A DNA stretch of 64,000 nt from Deltaproteobacteria bacterium IMCC39146 (GTDB lineage: Bacteria; Desulfobacterota; Desulfuromonadia; Desulfuromonadales; BM103). A model generated the notes under the pieces. The model worked only from the letters and a program-made list of their open reading frames with translations. It searched no databases and had not been told where the DNA came from. Position numbers and translations under genes: made by a program. Below, one piece after another: positions 9,546-18,777 of this stretch. The stretch is from NCBI GenBank assembly GCA_030005635.1, contig JARUHP010000005.1, forward strand, positions 62,001 through 126,000, in the 5' to 3' direction. Numbering within the stretch: position 1 is the stretch's first letter; each line of letters opens with the position of its first letter.

Positions 9546-10007
9546 TTAGTCAAGCTGGCCAGTTTGCCTTAAGGCTTCATAGAGAACAATCCCGGCAGAC
9601 GTGGAAAGGTTTAAGCTGCGGACGACGGCATTATGAATCGGAATACGAATAGACTGTTCCGCATTGCTTTGCAGTAGTTCTTCGCACAGCCCCAGCGTTT
9701 CCTTGCCGAAAACCAGAAAATCTCCGGTCTTAAAGTCTGCCTGGACATAGCTCTTCGCTGCTTTCTTGGATGTGTACCAGAATCGACCTTCTGGGAATTG
9801 CTTTTGCAGTTCCTGTAGAGACTCCCACCTTCGCACATCGACAGCTTCCCAGTAATCCAGACCTGCGCGCTTGAGATGTTTGTCGTCGATAGAAAAGCCG
9901 AGTTTGCCGACCAGGTGCAGAGTGGTGCCAGTCGCGCCGCAAAGACGTGCAATATTGCCAGTGTTCGGTGGGATTTCTGGCTCTATAAGGACGATATGAA
10001 ATGACAT
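9546..10007 (-). CDS. trmL: tRNA (cytidine(34)-2'-O)-methyltransferase TrmL
   Basis: SPOUT-class methyltransferase that 2'-O-methylates the wobble base of tRNA-Leu isoacceptors. 153 residues, consisting of little more than the trefoil-knot SAM domain. Diagnostic segments are EIPPNTGNIARLC near the N-terminus, FGKETLGL, and the C-terminal RIPIHNAVVRSLNLSTS. It starts 8 bases after the acyltransferase gene, so the two probably form one minus-strand transcript. Confidence 0.93.
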   Translation of the reverse strand: MSFHIVLIEPEIPPNTGNIARLCGATGTTLHLVGKLGFSIDDKHLKRAGLDYWEAVDVRRWESLQELQKQFPEGRFWYTSKKAAKSYVQADFKTGDFLVFGKETLGLCEELLQSNAEQSIRIPIHNAVVRSLNLSTSAGIVLYEALRQTGQLD

Positions 10008-10015
10008 GTTAGGAT

Positions 10016-10897
10016 CTACTTTTCACAGCAGGCACGCCAGCGTCGGTGGAGCCAGAACCATTGGCTGATGTCGTTGCGAACCATGGATTCGATGTTTTGA
10101 TTGAGCAGGGTGGTGTTAGCCAGAACGTTCTCTTCACTCAGCTCGCCCTTGAGGAGAAACATTTTCTCAAAATGACATCGGTAGGTGTTGTCGGGCAGAC
10201 GATGACTGAATGCCATAACGATTGGTATCTGATATCTGATTGCCATTTGCGTAATGATGGTTGTGGTATGTGCCGGTCGGCCAAAAAATGGTGCGACGAC
10301 CGATCCCTGGCCTTTAAGATGCTGGTCGAGAAGAATGCATACGGCATGGTTTTTTTGTAGTGATTTGAGGATGCCGCGTGCCCCTTTTCGGCTATTGATG
10401 ATTTGATTGCCGTTAGATTCGCGTATACGACTGAAGTAAGCATTAACCAAGGGGTTTCGCATGGGTTTGGCAACGATTTCTGTCGTAAACCCAAGTTGTG
10501 GCATAAAAAAGGAGCCCGCTTCCCAAAAGCCAAAGTGGGCAGAGAGTACAATGCAGCCACGGCCCAGCTCGAGGGCCTCAGTCAGGTGTTTGTCGTTCTT
10601 GATGTCAAAATAACGTTCCAGGTCCTGCGGCCCTTTATACTGATCAACACGCAGCATGTCGATAAAGCTGATACCAAGATGCTTGAACATCTCGCTTACG
10701 GTAGAAGAGACCTCTGCGGATGACATCTCAGGGAACGCCTTCTGCAGATTGTCGCGGGCAATGCTGACGCGTCTACCCTGTAGGCGTTGGGCCAATTGAC
10801 CAAGTCGCTTACCCAGACCGAGTGCCATTCCTCTTGGCAGTACTCTGACTAAGGTAGCAATACATATAAAGGGGATATATTCCAACCATTTGAGCAT
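10016..10897 (-). CDS. lpxL: LpxL/HtrB-type lipid A biosynthesis acyltransferase
   Basis: Inner-membrane acyltransferase of the lysophospholipid acyltransferase superfamily that adds a secondary acyl chain to Kdo-lipid A precursors. 293 residues. An N-terminal hydrophobic anchor (about 5-25) is followed by the catalytic HX4E motif in LSAHFGFWEAG. Further family marks are LDQ in CILLDQHLKGQG and the C-terminal WFWLHRRW. Which acyl chain it transfers (LpxL versus LpxM role) cannot be told from sequence. Head of the lpxL-trmL pair. Confidence 0.85.
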   Translation of the reverse strand: MLKWLEYIPFICIATLVRVLPRGMALGLGKRLGQLAQRLQGRRVSIARDNLQKAFPEMSSAEVSSTVSEMFKHLGISFIDMLRVDQYKGPQDLERYFDIKNDKHLTEALELGRGCIVLSAHFGFWEAGSFFMPQLGFTTEIVAKPMRNPLVNAYFSRIRESNGNQIINSRKGARGILKSLQKNHAVCILLDQHLKGQGSVVAPFFGRPAHTTTIITQMAIRYQIPIVMAFSHRLPDNTYRCHFEKMFLLKGELSEENVLANTTLLNQNIESMVRNDISQWFWLHRRWRACCEK

Positions 10898-10960
10898 AAC
10901 AATTGTCCTGAAGCGACTGTTTGAAGTTTTGCGAAGATAGCATGGTAAAAGCTGTCGGGC

Positions 10961-10991
10961 AAAAGAAAAGCGGACAGAAATGTCCGCTTTT
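10961..10991 (-). terminator. Terminator after metY
   Basis: AAAAGCGGACA (10966-10976) pairs perfectly with TGTCCGCTTTT (10981-10991) around a GAAA tetraloop. Read on the minus strand it continues into CTTTT, suitable for ending metY just before lpxL. Confidence 0.85.
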
Positions 10992-11016
10992 CAAAGATGT
11001 GTTTTTAAGGAAAAAA

Positions 11017-12321
<1,305 letters not shown>

Positions 12322-12339
12322 TCAATGATTCCGGACTTT

Positions 12340-12368
12340 AATCATGACAAATCTATCTTTTAAGTCAA
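12340..12368 (-). promoter_or_regulatory. Candidate metY promoter
   Basis: On the minus strand TTGACT (12363-12368) is followed after 17 bases by ATGATT (12340-12345). The -10 match is modest. The rest of the 256-base divergent region (12304-12559) shows no gene or recognisable RNA. Confidence 0.35.
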
Positions 12369-12559
12369 GAAGAAAATGTCAGTATTATAGGTCGTTTACC
12401 GTAGAATAGGGTTACCTTGTCAGTCTTGTTTGCTCTCATCATAACATCAATATTGCGGATGCCAATATGGTATGAGATCTTGAGGCTTAAATTACCCCTC
12501 TGGATAAAAATACAGAGACAGCTTGCAGTTCCGTATCGACATGCTCTAATCTGCTCATT

Positions 12560-14215
12560 ATGGACAGTGTACTCTTTCAGGCAATGGCGATTGAACTCAA
12601 TCACAAGCTCTCCAGAAGCAGGCTCGACAAGGTCGTCCAGACCGGTGCTGGGACCTTGGTTCTCAAGTTCTGGACCGGTGAGGAGAAACTGCAGCTGCTC
12701 TTTAAAGCCGAGGGCAAAAGTAGCTTCTATTTGACCCGTGAAAGCTGCTCTGCCCCGGCCAAGCCGCCGCGTATCTGTCAGCTGTTAAGAGCCAGGCTGC
12801 GGAATTTACTCGAGGTTCGCGCCGAGCCCTTTGATCGCATTGCCCACTTCAGCTTTCTGGGCCCTGAAGGCGCTCGCTACGACCTGGTCTTCGAAGCTTT
12901 CGGACCTCAGGGCAATCTGATTCTTATCGATCAGGACGGTCGTATCGTTGACCTGCTTTACCGACAGGAAAACAAGCGCAAGTTGATGCCCGGGGAGTTC
13001 TATACGCTCCCAGAACAAAAACAGCGCATTTCCCTCTTGAACAATCTTCCTGAGGCTGCAAGTGCTTTACGGCAAGCAGAGCAGAGGGGCAACCTGAACC
13101 TTGCTGATGTCACACCGCTGTCACCGGCACTGGCCCAGGCGATCTCTCAGGCCAGGCAAGCCGGTCAATCTTTCGATGCCATTCTAACGCGAATCAAAGC
13201 TGTTTTTCAGGCCGGTTCATTTACTCCACAACAAATTTCTTGGGATGGCCAGGCTGGATTGCTGCCTTTGTTGCTGGAGACGAAGGATGCTGCCGTCAAA
13301 GAGTTTCCTGATCTTTCGTTGTTAATTGAAACAACCCTTGCTGAAGAAGCCGGTGAGTCAGTTAAAGACCTGACCTCACGCTTGACGGCTGTGATCAGCA
13401 AACAACTTAAACGTCTCAGTAAGAGGCTTGAACATATTACGGCAGAGAGAGAACGTCAGGCGGATCCGGAACGTTTTCGGATTACGGGCGATCTTCTGCT
13501 TGCGAACCTGCATCTGTTCAAGAGGGGTGCAAACTCTGTCGAAGTGGAAGATTATTATAAGTCTCCACCCAAAACTGTAACAATCGAGCTCGATAGCAAA
13601 ACCAACCCTCAAGAGAATGCCGAACGCTACTTCAAGCTTTATCGCAAGGCCAAGCGTTCCGGCGATCATCACGCTCGCAGGTTGCAGGATACCAAAGAAG
13701 AACAGGAATGGCTGGACCAGGTCGCGCTCTCTCTTGAAGAGGCTGTCAGCGGGGATGACCTCTACCAGGTGCAACTCGAACTTGAAACGGCAGGCATGTT
13801 GAAGCAGACCAAAGGCCAACTCGGTCGCCGCCAGCAGGTTAAGCCGGAAGACCAGTTATACAACTCTGTCACACCTGGCGGATGGCAACTCTACTGGGGC
13901 AAGAACAGCCGCACCAATGATTATGTCAGCCGTCACATGACCGGCCCGCAGGACCTGTGGTTTCACGCCAAGGGAATGCCTGGTTCACACTTGGTTCTCA
14001 AGTGTGGAGATAGTGCCGACAAGGTGAGTGAAGAGGACCTGCATTCTGCTGCCGCTTTTGCCGCCGGCTACTCCAAGGGTAAGGATGACAGCAAGGTGGA
14101 AGTGATCGTTGCACAGGGCAGGGATGTTAAGAAACCGAAAGGGGCACGCCCTGGTCTCGTCACAGTTGATTCCCATCATACGGTGATGGTCTCTCCGAGG
14201 CGGCTCGAAGATTGA
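12560..14215 (+). CDS. rqcH: RqcH/NFACT-family ribosome quality-control protein
   Basis: Homologue of Rqc2/Tae2/FbpA, which binds obstructed large ribosomal subunits and recruits tRNA-Ala to add C-terminal alanine tails that mark nascent chains for degradation. 551 residues: NFACT-N domain (about 1-200, with SRSRLDKVVQ), a long helical middle including a coiled coil near 270-400, and the NFACT-R domain with NDYVSRHMTGPQDLWFHAKG followed by PGSHLVLK. The older annotation is fibronectin-binding protein; that function is not implied here. It appears to be a single-gene transcription unit. Confidence 0.88.
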   Translation: MDSVLFQAMAIELNHKLSRSRLDKVVQTGAGTLVLKFWTGEEKLQLLFKAEGKSSFYLTRESCSAPAKPPRICQLLRARLRNLLEVRAEPFDRIAHFSFLGPEGARYDLVFEAFGPQGNLILIDQDGRIVDLLYRQENKRKLMPGEFYTLPEQKQRISLLNNLPEAASALRQAEQRGNLNLADVTPLSPALAQAISQARQAGQSFDAILTRIKAVFQAGSFTPQQISWDGQAGLLPLLLETKDAAVKEFPDLSLLIETTLAEEAGESVKDLTSRLTAVISKQLKRLSKRLEHITAERERQADPERFRITGDLLLANLHLFKRGANSVEVEDYYKSPPKTVTIELDSKTNPQENAERYFKLYRKAKRSGDHHARRLQDTKEEQEWLDQVALSLEEAVSGDDLYQVQLELETAGMLKQTKGQLGRRQQVKPEDQLYNSVTPGGWQLYWGKNSRTNDYVSRHMTGPQDLWFHAKGMPGSHLVLKCGDSADKVSEEDLHSAAAFAAGYSKGKDDSKVEVIVAQGRDVKKPKGARPGLVTVDSHHTVMVSPRRLED

Positions 14216-14267
14216 TTTTCAGCTTGCTTCTGTCTCCTGACCCAAGCCCCAGCCGCAGTTTTTTTTG

Positions 14268-14296
14268 TTGCATTGAATAATCCCTTTTGCTATAAA
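14268..14296 (+). promoter_or_regulatory. tRNA-Leu promoter
   Basis: TTGCAT (14268-14273), 17-base spacer, TATAAA (14291-14296). Sits 15 bases before the tRNA. Confidence 0.65.
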
Positions 14297-14311
14297 TTGC
14301 CCTCGCTTCAT

Positions 14312-14398
14312 GCCGAAGTGGTGGAATTGGTAGACACGCTAGGTTCAGGGTCTAGTGTCAGTATTGACGTGGGAGTTCGAGTCTCCCCTTCGGCACCA
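14312..14398 (+). tRNA. tRNA-Leu(CAG)
   Basis: 87-nt class II tRNA with long variable arm. Acceptor GCCGAAG pairs with CTTCGGC (14388-14394); the 3' ACCA is encoded. Anticodon stem CTAGG/TCTAG encloses the loop TTCAGGG, anticodon CAG reading CUG codons. The T-arm sequence GTTCGAGTC is canonical. Confidence 0.97.
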
Positions 14399-14410
14399 AA
14401 AAAAAGATAA

Positions 14411-14446
14411 AGAGCGGCTGATAAAATATCAGCCGCTCTTCTTTTA
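14411..14446 (+). terminator. Terminator between tRNA-Leu and the convergent DsrE-like gene
   Basis: A 13-bp stem (14411-14423 with 14427-14439) with a 3-nt loop, then TCTTTTAT; A-rich sequence on the left lets it also serve the convergent minus-strand gene. Confidence 0.85.
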
Positions 14447-14456
14447 TGCTTTAAAC

Positions 14457-14933
14457 TTAATTCATCGGCAGCAAAGCATAGCCTTTGGTTTGATACCCCA
14501 CCAGAGAGTTCAAGCTGTTGCCAACAGCATGGATGCCCGCATAAAGATCCTCCGGTTCGACACCAAACAGGTTGAGCGCATAGCCACAGGCTTCCAGGCG
14601 AATGTTGCGCTGAACCAGGTCGTTTATCAGGGTGACTGTTTCCTGGTGCAAAACTTTATCTCCCTGACGTCCCCGAACAAGTAATCTCACAGTTGGGCCC
14701 CGCATGCTGACGATAGTGCTTTGCTTGACTTCTTGCTGAATGGCTTCATCGTAAGTATCTAGAATCACCTTGAAGATGAACTGCAGTTGCTTCTCATCAT
14801 TACTCCTGACATCGTAAATTGCTCGAGTCGATGTAAGACCTGAAAAGGCAAGATTGTCATCCAGGGCAAATGAAGAGAACGGCTGGCTCAAAAGCGTAAG
14901 CAATGCAAGGGCTGTGACTAAGATGAGTTTCAT
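14457..14933 (-). CDS. Exported DsrE/DsrF-like protein
   Basis: 158 residues with a clear Sec signal peptide (MKLILVTALALLTLLS, cleavage near ASFA-L around residue 24). The mature part matches the DsrE-like sulfur-carrier fold: a single Cys in RLEACGYALNLFGVEP aligns with the reactive Cys of the family, and the tail ends YQTKGYALLPM as in many small periplasmic DsrE-like proteins. Substrate unknown; sulfur or redox relay is an inference. It is divergent from the CRP/FNR regulator with 152 bases between. Confidence 0.7.
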   Translation of the reverse strand: MKLILVTALALLTLLSQPFSSFALDDNLAFSGLTSTRAIYDVRSNDEKQLQFIFKVILDTYDEAIQQEVKQSTIVSMRGPTVRLLVRGRQGDKVLHQETVTLINDLVQRNIRLEACGYALNLFGVEPEDLYAGIHAVGNSLNSLVGYQTKGYALLPMN

Positions 14934-15085
14934 ATGTGTCCTCCAAGAAAAGCCTGGTTGATTTGTAAATCATATCATTATTGTCAGATTTTACCTTCAT
15001 CACTCTTTAGCTATTGGCTGAATCAATCAATGCAGTTAGAATAACTGGATAAAAACTACTTCTCACTATCAAACAGAGGCCATCG

Positions 15086-15763
15086 ATGAACTACTCCCAA
15101 ATACTTAAAACCTGTCCTTTCTTTGCTGGCCTTTCCGACGATGATATTGAGGCCTTGATGGAGATTGCAAGAGTCCGTGAGTCTTCTCGAGGCGAATTGC
15201 TTTTTTCCGATGGTGAGAAGGCCGTTGGTTTTTTCGTGGTCCTGGACGGTAAAGTTAAAGTTTACAAGCTCTCTCCGGAGGGTAAGGAACGTATCCTTCA
15301 TATTATCCACCCTGGTGGAACCTTTGCCGAGGCCGCTATCTTCGCTGATGGTTTGTATCCGGCCTACGCTGAGCCACTACAATCTTCAAAATTGCTGTTC
15401 CTGCCCAAAGAAGGGTTTCTTAACCTGTTGATGGATAATGGCAGAATTTCCATCAACATGATCGCAGGTCTCTCCAAGTTTCTCAGGCAGTTCGCCAACC
15501 AGATAGAAGACCTGACGTTCAAGGATGTTCCTTCACGTCTTGCACGTTATCTTCTGGCTCTTTCAGAAGGTGTGAAAGCATCTGTAGAACTACCCATCTC
15601 GAAGAGCCAGCTGGCTTCCAACCTGGGAACGGTTAGTGAAACGCTTTCACGGACCTTGCGAAAACTTTCTGAAGACGACCTGATCAGTGTCTCTGGCAAG
15701 AAAGTGGGAATTCTTGATTTTGAGCGCCTTGAAGAGCTTGCTGAAAAATGTAAGGAAGGTTAG
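15086..15763 (+). CDS. CRP/FNR-family transcriptional regulator (DNR/HcpR-like)
   Basis: 225 residues: cyclic-nucleotide-binding-type sensor domain (about 12-125), dimerisation helix, and winged HTH (about 150-215). The recognition helix reads GTVSETLSRTLRKL, with the E-x-x-S-R pattern of FNR rather than the RE-x-x-x-R pattern of CRP, predicting TTGA-type half-sites. The N-terminal Cys cluster of FNR is absent (only one Cys in that region), so oxygen sensing through a 4Fe-4S cluster is unlikely; a haem- or NO-sensing DNR/HcpR role is an inference. Two TTGAC-N4-GTCAA palindromes lie downstream at 15841 and 18681. Confidence 0.85.
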   Translation: MNYSQILKTCPFFAGLSDDDIEALMEIARVRESSRGELLFSDGEKAVGFFVVLDGKVKVYKLSPEGKERILHIIHPGGTFAEAAIFADGLYPAYAEPLQSSKLLFLPKEGFLNLLMDNGRISINMIAGLSKFLRQFANQIEDLTFKDVPSRLARYLLALSEGVKASVELPISKSQLASNLGTVSETLSRTLRKLSEDDLISVSGKKVGILDFERLEELAEKCKEG

Positions 15764-15840
15764 GGCGGTTGTCGGGGGTTAGGGACTGAGGACTGGAAAA
15801 TCTTTGAAAATCCTTAGAACCCAGCCCCACCCACAGATCT

Positions 15841-15854
15841 TTGACCTTAGTCAA
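15841..15854 (+). promoter_or_regulatory. FNR-type palindrome upstream of the lipoprotein-cytochrome operon
   Basis: TTGACCTTAGTCAA is a perfect 5-4-5 palindrome with FNR geometry (FNR itself uses TTGAT-N4-ATCAA). A -10-like TATCAT follows at 15876-15881, about 31 bases centre to centre, close to the spacing of a class II activated promoter. Confidence 0.65.
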
Positions 15855-15887
15855 CGCTTTTTCTCTCATATCTGTTATCATGTCCGC

Positions 15888-16967
15888 ATGAAACGACTTC
15901 TCTTTAGCACCCTAATCATTCTCACCTTTGTGGTTGCTTGTGCCACGGGTACGCCACCAACATCAATTTCTGAACATCCTTTGCTCACTCTGGCAGATAT
16001 TGATGAGTCGGGTCTCTTCTCCGCAAATCAAAATGGCACAAAGGTAGCGCTTGTCAACGGCGGTTTATACCTGCTTGATCCAAAGTCAGGTGACAAGAAA
16101 AGGCTTTCGTCTGCAAAGCCGATTGCTTTGGCCTGGAGCCCTGATGGGCGGTCGCTGGCGGCGGCTTTTGAGCGCGCCGACTACGAGACCGAGCTGTTGC
16201 TGTATTCCGCCGACGGTACGGTTCTGAACGAAGCAGTAATTCCTGTAGCTCTGAGTCAACTACACTGGAGCAGTCGTGGTGACCTGCTCGCCGTCGGGTT
16301 TGTACTTAAAGTTTATTCTTTCGGTGGCAACCTGCGGCAACTTCTCTACCGGATAGATGATGATACCCTGGTGGAAACACTTCTCACTGACAGTACTTTG
16401 AGACCATCATTGGCCAAGCAGATTAAGCCTCTTCTGCATAGCCTGCTGCCAGTCTCTTTCTCGCCTCAAGGCGATGAGCTTGTCTCTCTTCGCCTTTACG
16501 ATCCGCCTTTGTTTTCGCCCTATTTTCAGCTGTTGTATCAGAATTGGCAGGTTGACAAACCGCGAGAGCTTCACACGGCTCCTTTGCAGCCCATGTCTTT
16601 CGATTGGGATCCGTCAGGTAATACTGTGAATGTCCTGTCCGAAGATGGGCTACAGACTCTCGACCTTTGGCTTTCTGAAGGGAAAGCTGTGGAACCTTTG
16701 ACAACAGAGCACTACAGATTCACCAATGGACGCCTTTACCATGGGTTGGATCTCCTTGTCGATTGGGGTGAAAAGGCGCAAGCACAGATACTTGTAGATG
16801 GAAAGTTCCTGCTTGCTGTAAACAGTTCTCTTTATCTCGGTGATGGGCTGAAGAGCAACTCTGCACCAACCTATAATGAAGCAGAATGGAATTTGCGACG
16901 TTGGCGTTATGAAGAATTGGTGACTCCAACTGAATACCAGAAACTCCTGGAGGAGGTAGATCAATGA
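15888..16967 (+). CDS. Beta-propeller-like lipoprotein
   Basis: 359 residues. The signal peptide MKRLLFSTLIILTFVVAC ends in a lipobox (VVAC), so the mature protein is lipid-anchored outside the inner membrane. The body contains recurring WD40/TolB-like strands, for example LAWSPDGRSLAAAF, LHWSSRGDLLAVGF, VSFSPQGDELVSL and FDWDPSGNTVNVLS, indicating a beta-propeller. No enzyme motif seen. It overlaps the cytochrome gene by four bases, so it is probably a partner or assembly protein for it. The ATG at 15888 has no Shine-Dalgarno sequence and lies where transcription would start. Confidence 0.75.
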   Translation: MKRLLFSTLIILTFVVACATGTPPTSISEHPLLTLADIDESGLFSANQNGTKVALVNGGLYLLDPKSGDKKRLSSAKPIALAWSPDGRSLAAAFERADYETELLLYSADGTVLNEAVIPVALSQLHWSSRGDLLAVGFVLKVYSFGGNLRQLLYRIDDDTLVETLLTDSTLRPSLAKQIKPLLHSLLPVSFSPQGDELVSLRLYDPPLFSPYFQLLYQNWQVDKPRELHTAPLQPMSFDWDPSGNTVNVLSEDGLQTLDLWLSEGKAVEPLTTEHYRFTNGRLYHGLDLLVDWGEKAQAQILVDGKFLLAVNSSLYLGDGLKSNSAPTYNEAEWNLRRWRYEELVTPTEYQKLLEEVDQ

Positions 16968-18253
16968 GTCGTTTCTTGCGTTTGCTATGCCTGATTGTCT
17001 TGACCCTTGGTGTCGCCTCTACGGTTATTGCTGATGATTGCGTTGAGTGCCACAAAAAGGAGACGCCTGCTGCAGTGTCTCAATGGCAAAAGAGCGCACA
17101 CGCAGCAAAGCTGGACTGTACCAGTTGTCATGGAACAGACCACGAAGCCATTGTTAACGGCGATGCTGCTGTTGATGCCGAGGTCTGCGGCCGTTGTCAT
17201 GAAAAGGCTTTTCATGAACATGTCGCCAGTAAACACGGTATGAGTTTGCACACCGGGTGGGGCTGTACCCGCAACCTCGACACACGTGACCCCAGAGAAT
17301 GTGCTTTCTGTCATGAAGAGGGGAGTACGCAACCGAAAACGACAGTCCAGTGTGCAAGATTTCTGACCCAGACCGCAGAGATGCGGTCCCTGGGCTGCAA
17401 CCGTTGTCACCAGGTTGAAAATTCCTGTGCGTCATGTCACACCAACCACATAACGGACCTTGCCTCCGTGCGTGCTCCGGAATCGTGCGCGACCTGCCAT
17501 ATGGGCCCGGACCATCCCCAGTGGGAGATGTGGCAAACATCTCGGCATGGCGTGTTGGCTGAGGCCCTTGGTGAAGAAGTCGGGCCAACCTGTCAGCGCT
17601 GCCACATGCCGAACGGCTCTCACGATATCTCTTTCGGTATTACCATGTCGCCGGCTATGACACAGTCCTCAGGCAAAAACTTTGAACTGCGTCGTCAGGA
17701 GATGATCGGTGTCTGTGTAGAGTGCCACAGTAAATCATTCTCCGAACGTGAGTTGATTAGCGCAGATGCCATCCAGGCGCAGAGTAAAGAGCTGATCATG
17801 GAAGCCGCGGCCATTGTCCGTGATCTTGCTGACAGGGATTTGCTCGCTCCGTCACTGCAGGAACGCCCAGAACATCCTTTGCGTGGTCGTGAGCTGGTTC
17901 TCGATGGCCAGATGCTTTACGAAGATATCTCTCACATTGAGAGACTGTTTTTCAAGATGAAGAAATATGACCTCGCCAAAACCGTCAAGGGGGCTTTCCA
18001 CCAAAACCCCGCTTACACACATTGGTACGGTAACGCCGAACTGAAAATGACTCTGGTAGATATCAAGGCTGAAGCTGCGCGTTTAACTCATGCCCAGCAG
18101 AGTCCTTCTGAACGACGTGGGGAAGGCGGCGTTTATCCTTCTCTAGAAGAGGAGTTGCAAGTCCTCAAGCACAAGTATGATCGTGGTGCTATAACCGCTG
18201 AAGAGTACAGCGAGGGCAAACAGAGCTTGTTTGATACGTTGCCAAAGGACTAA
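16964..18253 (+). CDS. HAO-like multihaem cytochrome c with C-terminal SHOCT-like tail
   Basis: 429 residues with a Sec signal peptide (about 1-24), so periplasmic. I count nine CXXCH motifs at about residues 26, 52, 75, 113, 145, 155, 175, 210 and 251. CATCHMGPDHPQ followed by CQRCHMPNGSHD is the signature layout of the hydroxylamine oxidoreductase/octahaem family, as is the helical domain with THWYG near residue 350. The last 40 residues, with LKHKYDRGAITAEEYSEGK, look like a SHOCT oligomerisation motif. Likely reaction: redox of hydroxylamine, nitrite or another nitrogen oxide; direction unknown. GGAGG precedes the start. Confidence 0.8.
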   Translation: MSRFLRLLCLIVLTLGVASTVIADDCVECHKKETPAAVSQWQKSAHAAKLDCTSCHGTDHEAIVNGDAAVDAEVCGRCHEKAFHEHVASKHGMSLHTGWGCTRNLDTRDPRECAFCHEEGSTQPKTTVQCARFLTQTAEMRSLGCNRCHQVENSCASCHTNHITDLASVRAPESCATCHMGPDHPQWEMWQTSRHGVLAEALGEEVGPTCQRCHMPNGSHDISFGITMSPAMTQSSGKNFELRRQEMIGVCVECHSKSFSERELISADAIQAQSKELIMEAAAIVRDLADRDLLAPSLQERPEHPLRGRELVLDGQMLYEDISHIERLFFKMKKYDLAKTVKGAFHQNPAYTHWYGNAELKMTLVDIKAEAARLTHAQQSPSERRGEGGVYPSLEEELQVLKHKYDRGAITAEEYSEGKQSLFDTLPKD

Positions 18254-18295
18254 AGGCTTTTCCCTTACTCTTGTAGAAAAACGCCTGCAAAGGGA

Positions 18296-18676
18296 ATGAA
18301 AGAACTGATGCACGACAATATTGCCAGCCTGACTCGCAAAGAGCTCAAGGACCTTAAGGTCCTTTTGCAGTTTACTGCTGTTTATTGCGCTAACAGACAC
18401 ACCTCTGATCGAACCACCGTGATTACTGCGGAGCCCGACTTGCAATCTTTACCATTGCACAAGTTTCCTGTCTGTAAAGAGTGCAGCGACTTCCTGCTCT
18501 ATGCTTTTGAACGTCGTCTTCATTGCCCCTTGGAAGACAAACCGATTTGTAAACATTGCACTGTGCACTGCTACAAACCAGACCATCGGGAGAAGGTTCG
18601 TGAAATTATGCGTTTTTCAGGTCAGCATCTGATCAAGCGAGGCAGGTTCGATCTCCTCTGGCATTATTTTTTCTAG
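18296..18676 (+). CDS. ygbA: YgbA-like protein (nitrous oxide-stimulated promoter family)
   Basis: 126 residues. The C-terminal half has the cysteine-rich pattern FPVCKECSDFLLYA, then CPLEDKPICKHCTVHCYKP and REIMRFSG, which is the hallmark of the YgbA family; E. coli ygbA is induced by nitric oxide through NsrR. Biochemical role unsettled. An internal ATG at 18308 is a possible alternative start with better spacing from AAAGGGA. It follows the cytochrome by 42 bases and probably belongs to the same transcript. Confidence 0.75.
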   Translation: MKELMHDNIASLTRKELKDLKVLLQFTAVYCANRHTSDRTTVITAEPDLQSLPLHKFPVCKECSDFLLYAFERRLHCPLEDKPICKHCTVHCYKPDHREKVREIMRFSGQHLIKRGRFDLLWHYFF

Positions 18677-18680
18677 CCTC

Positions 18681-18722
18681 TTGACCTCGGTCAAGGCCGC
18701 GTTGTCTGCAAGCCGGTAAAGT
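18681..18722 (+). promoter_or_regulatory. FNR-type palindrome and -10 of the ferredoxin gene
   Basis: TTGACCTCGGTCAA (18681-18694) repeats the pattern seen at 15841. A -10-like TAAAGT lies at 18717-18722, exactly 32 bases centre to centre, which would place the palindrome at about -41.5, the class II activator position. Confidence 0.7.
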
Positions 18723-18777
18723 AGGCCCTGCAATAACGAAATTTAAGACTAACCATACTTAAGCAGGAGATAAATAG

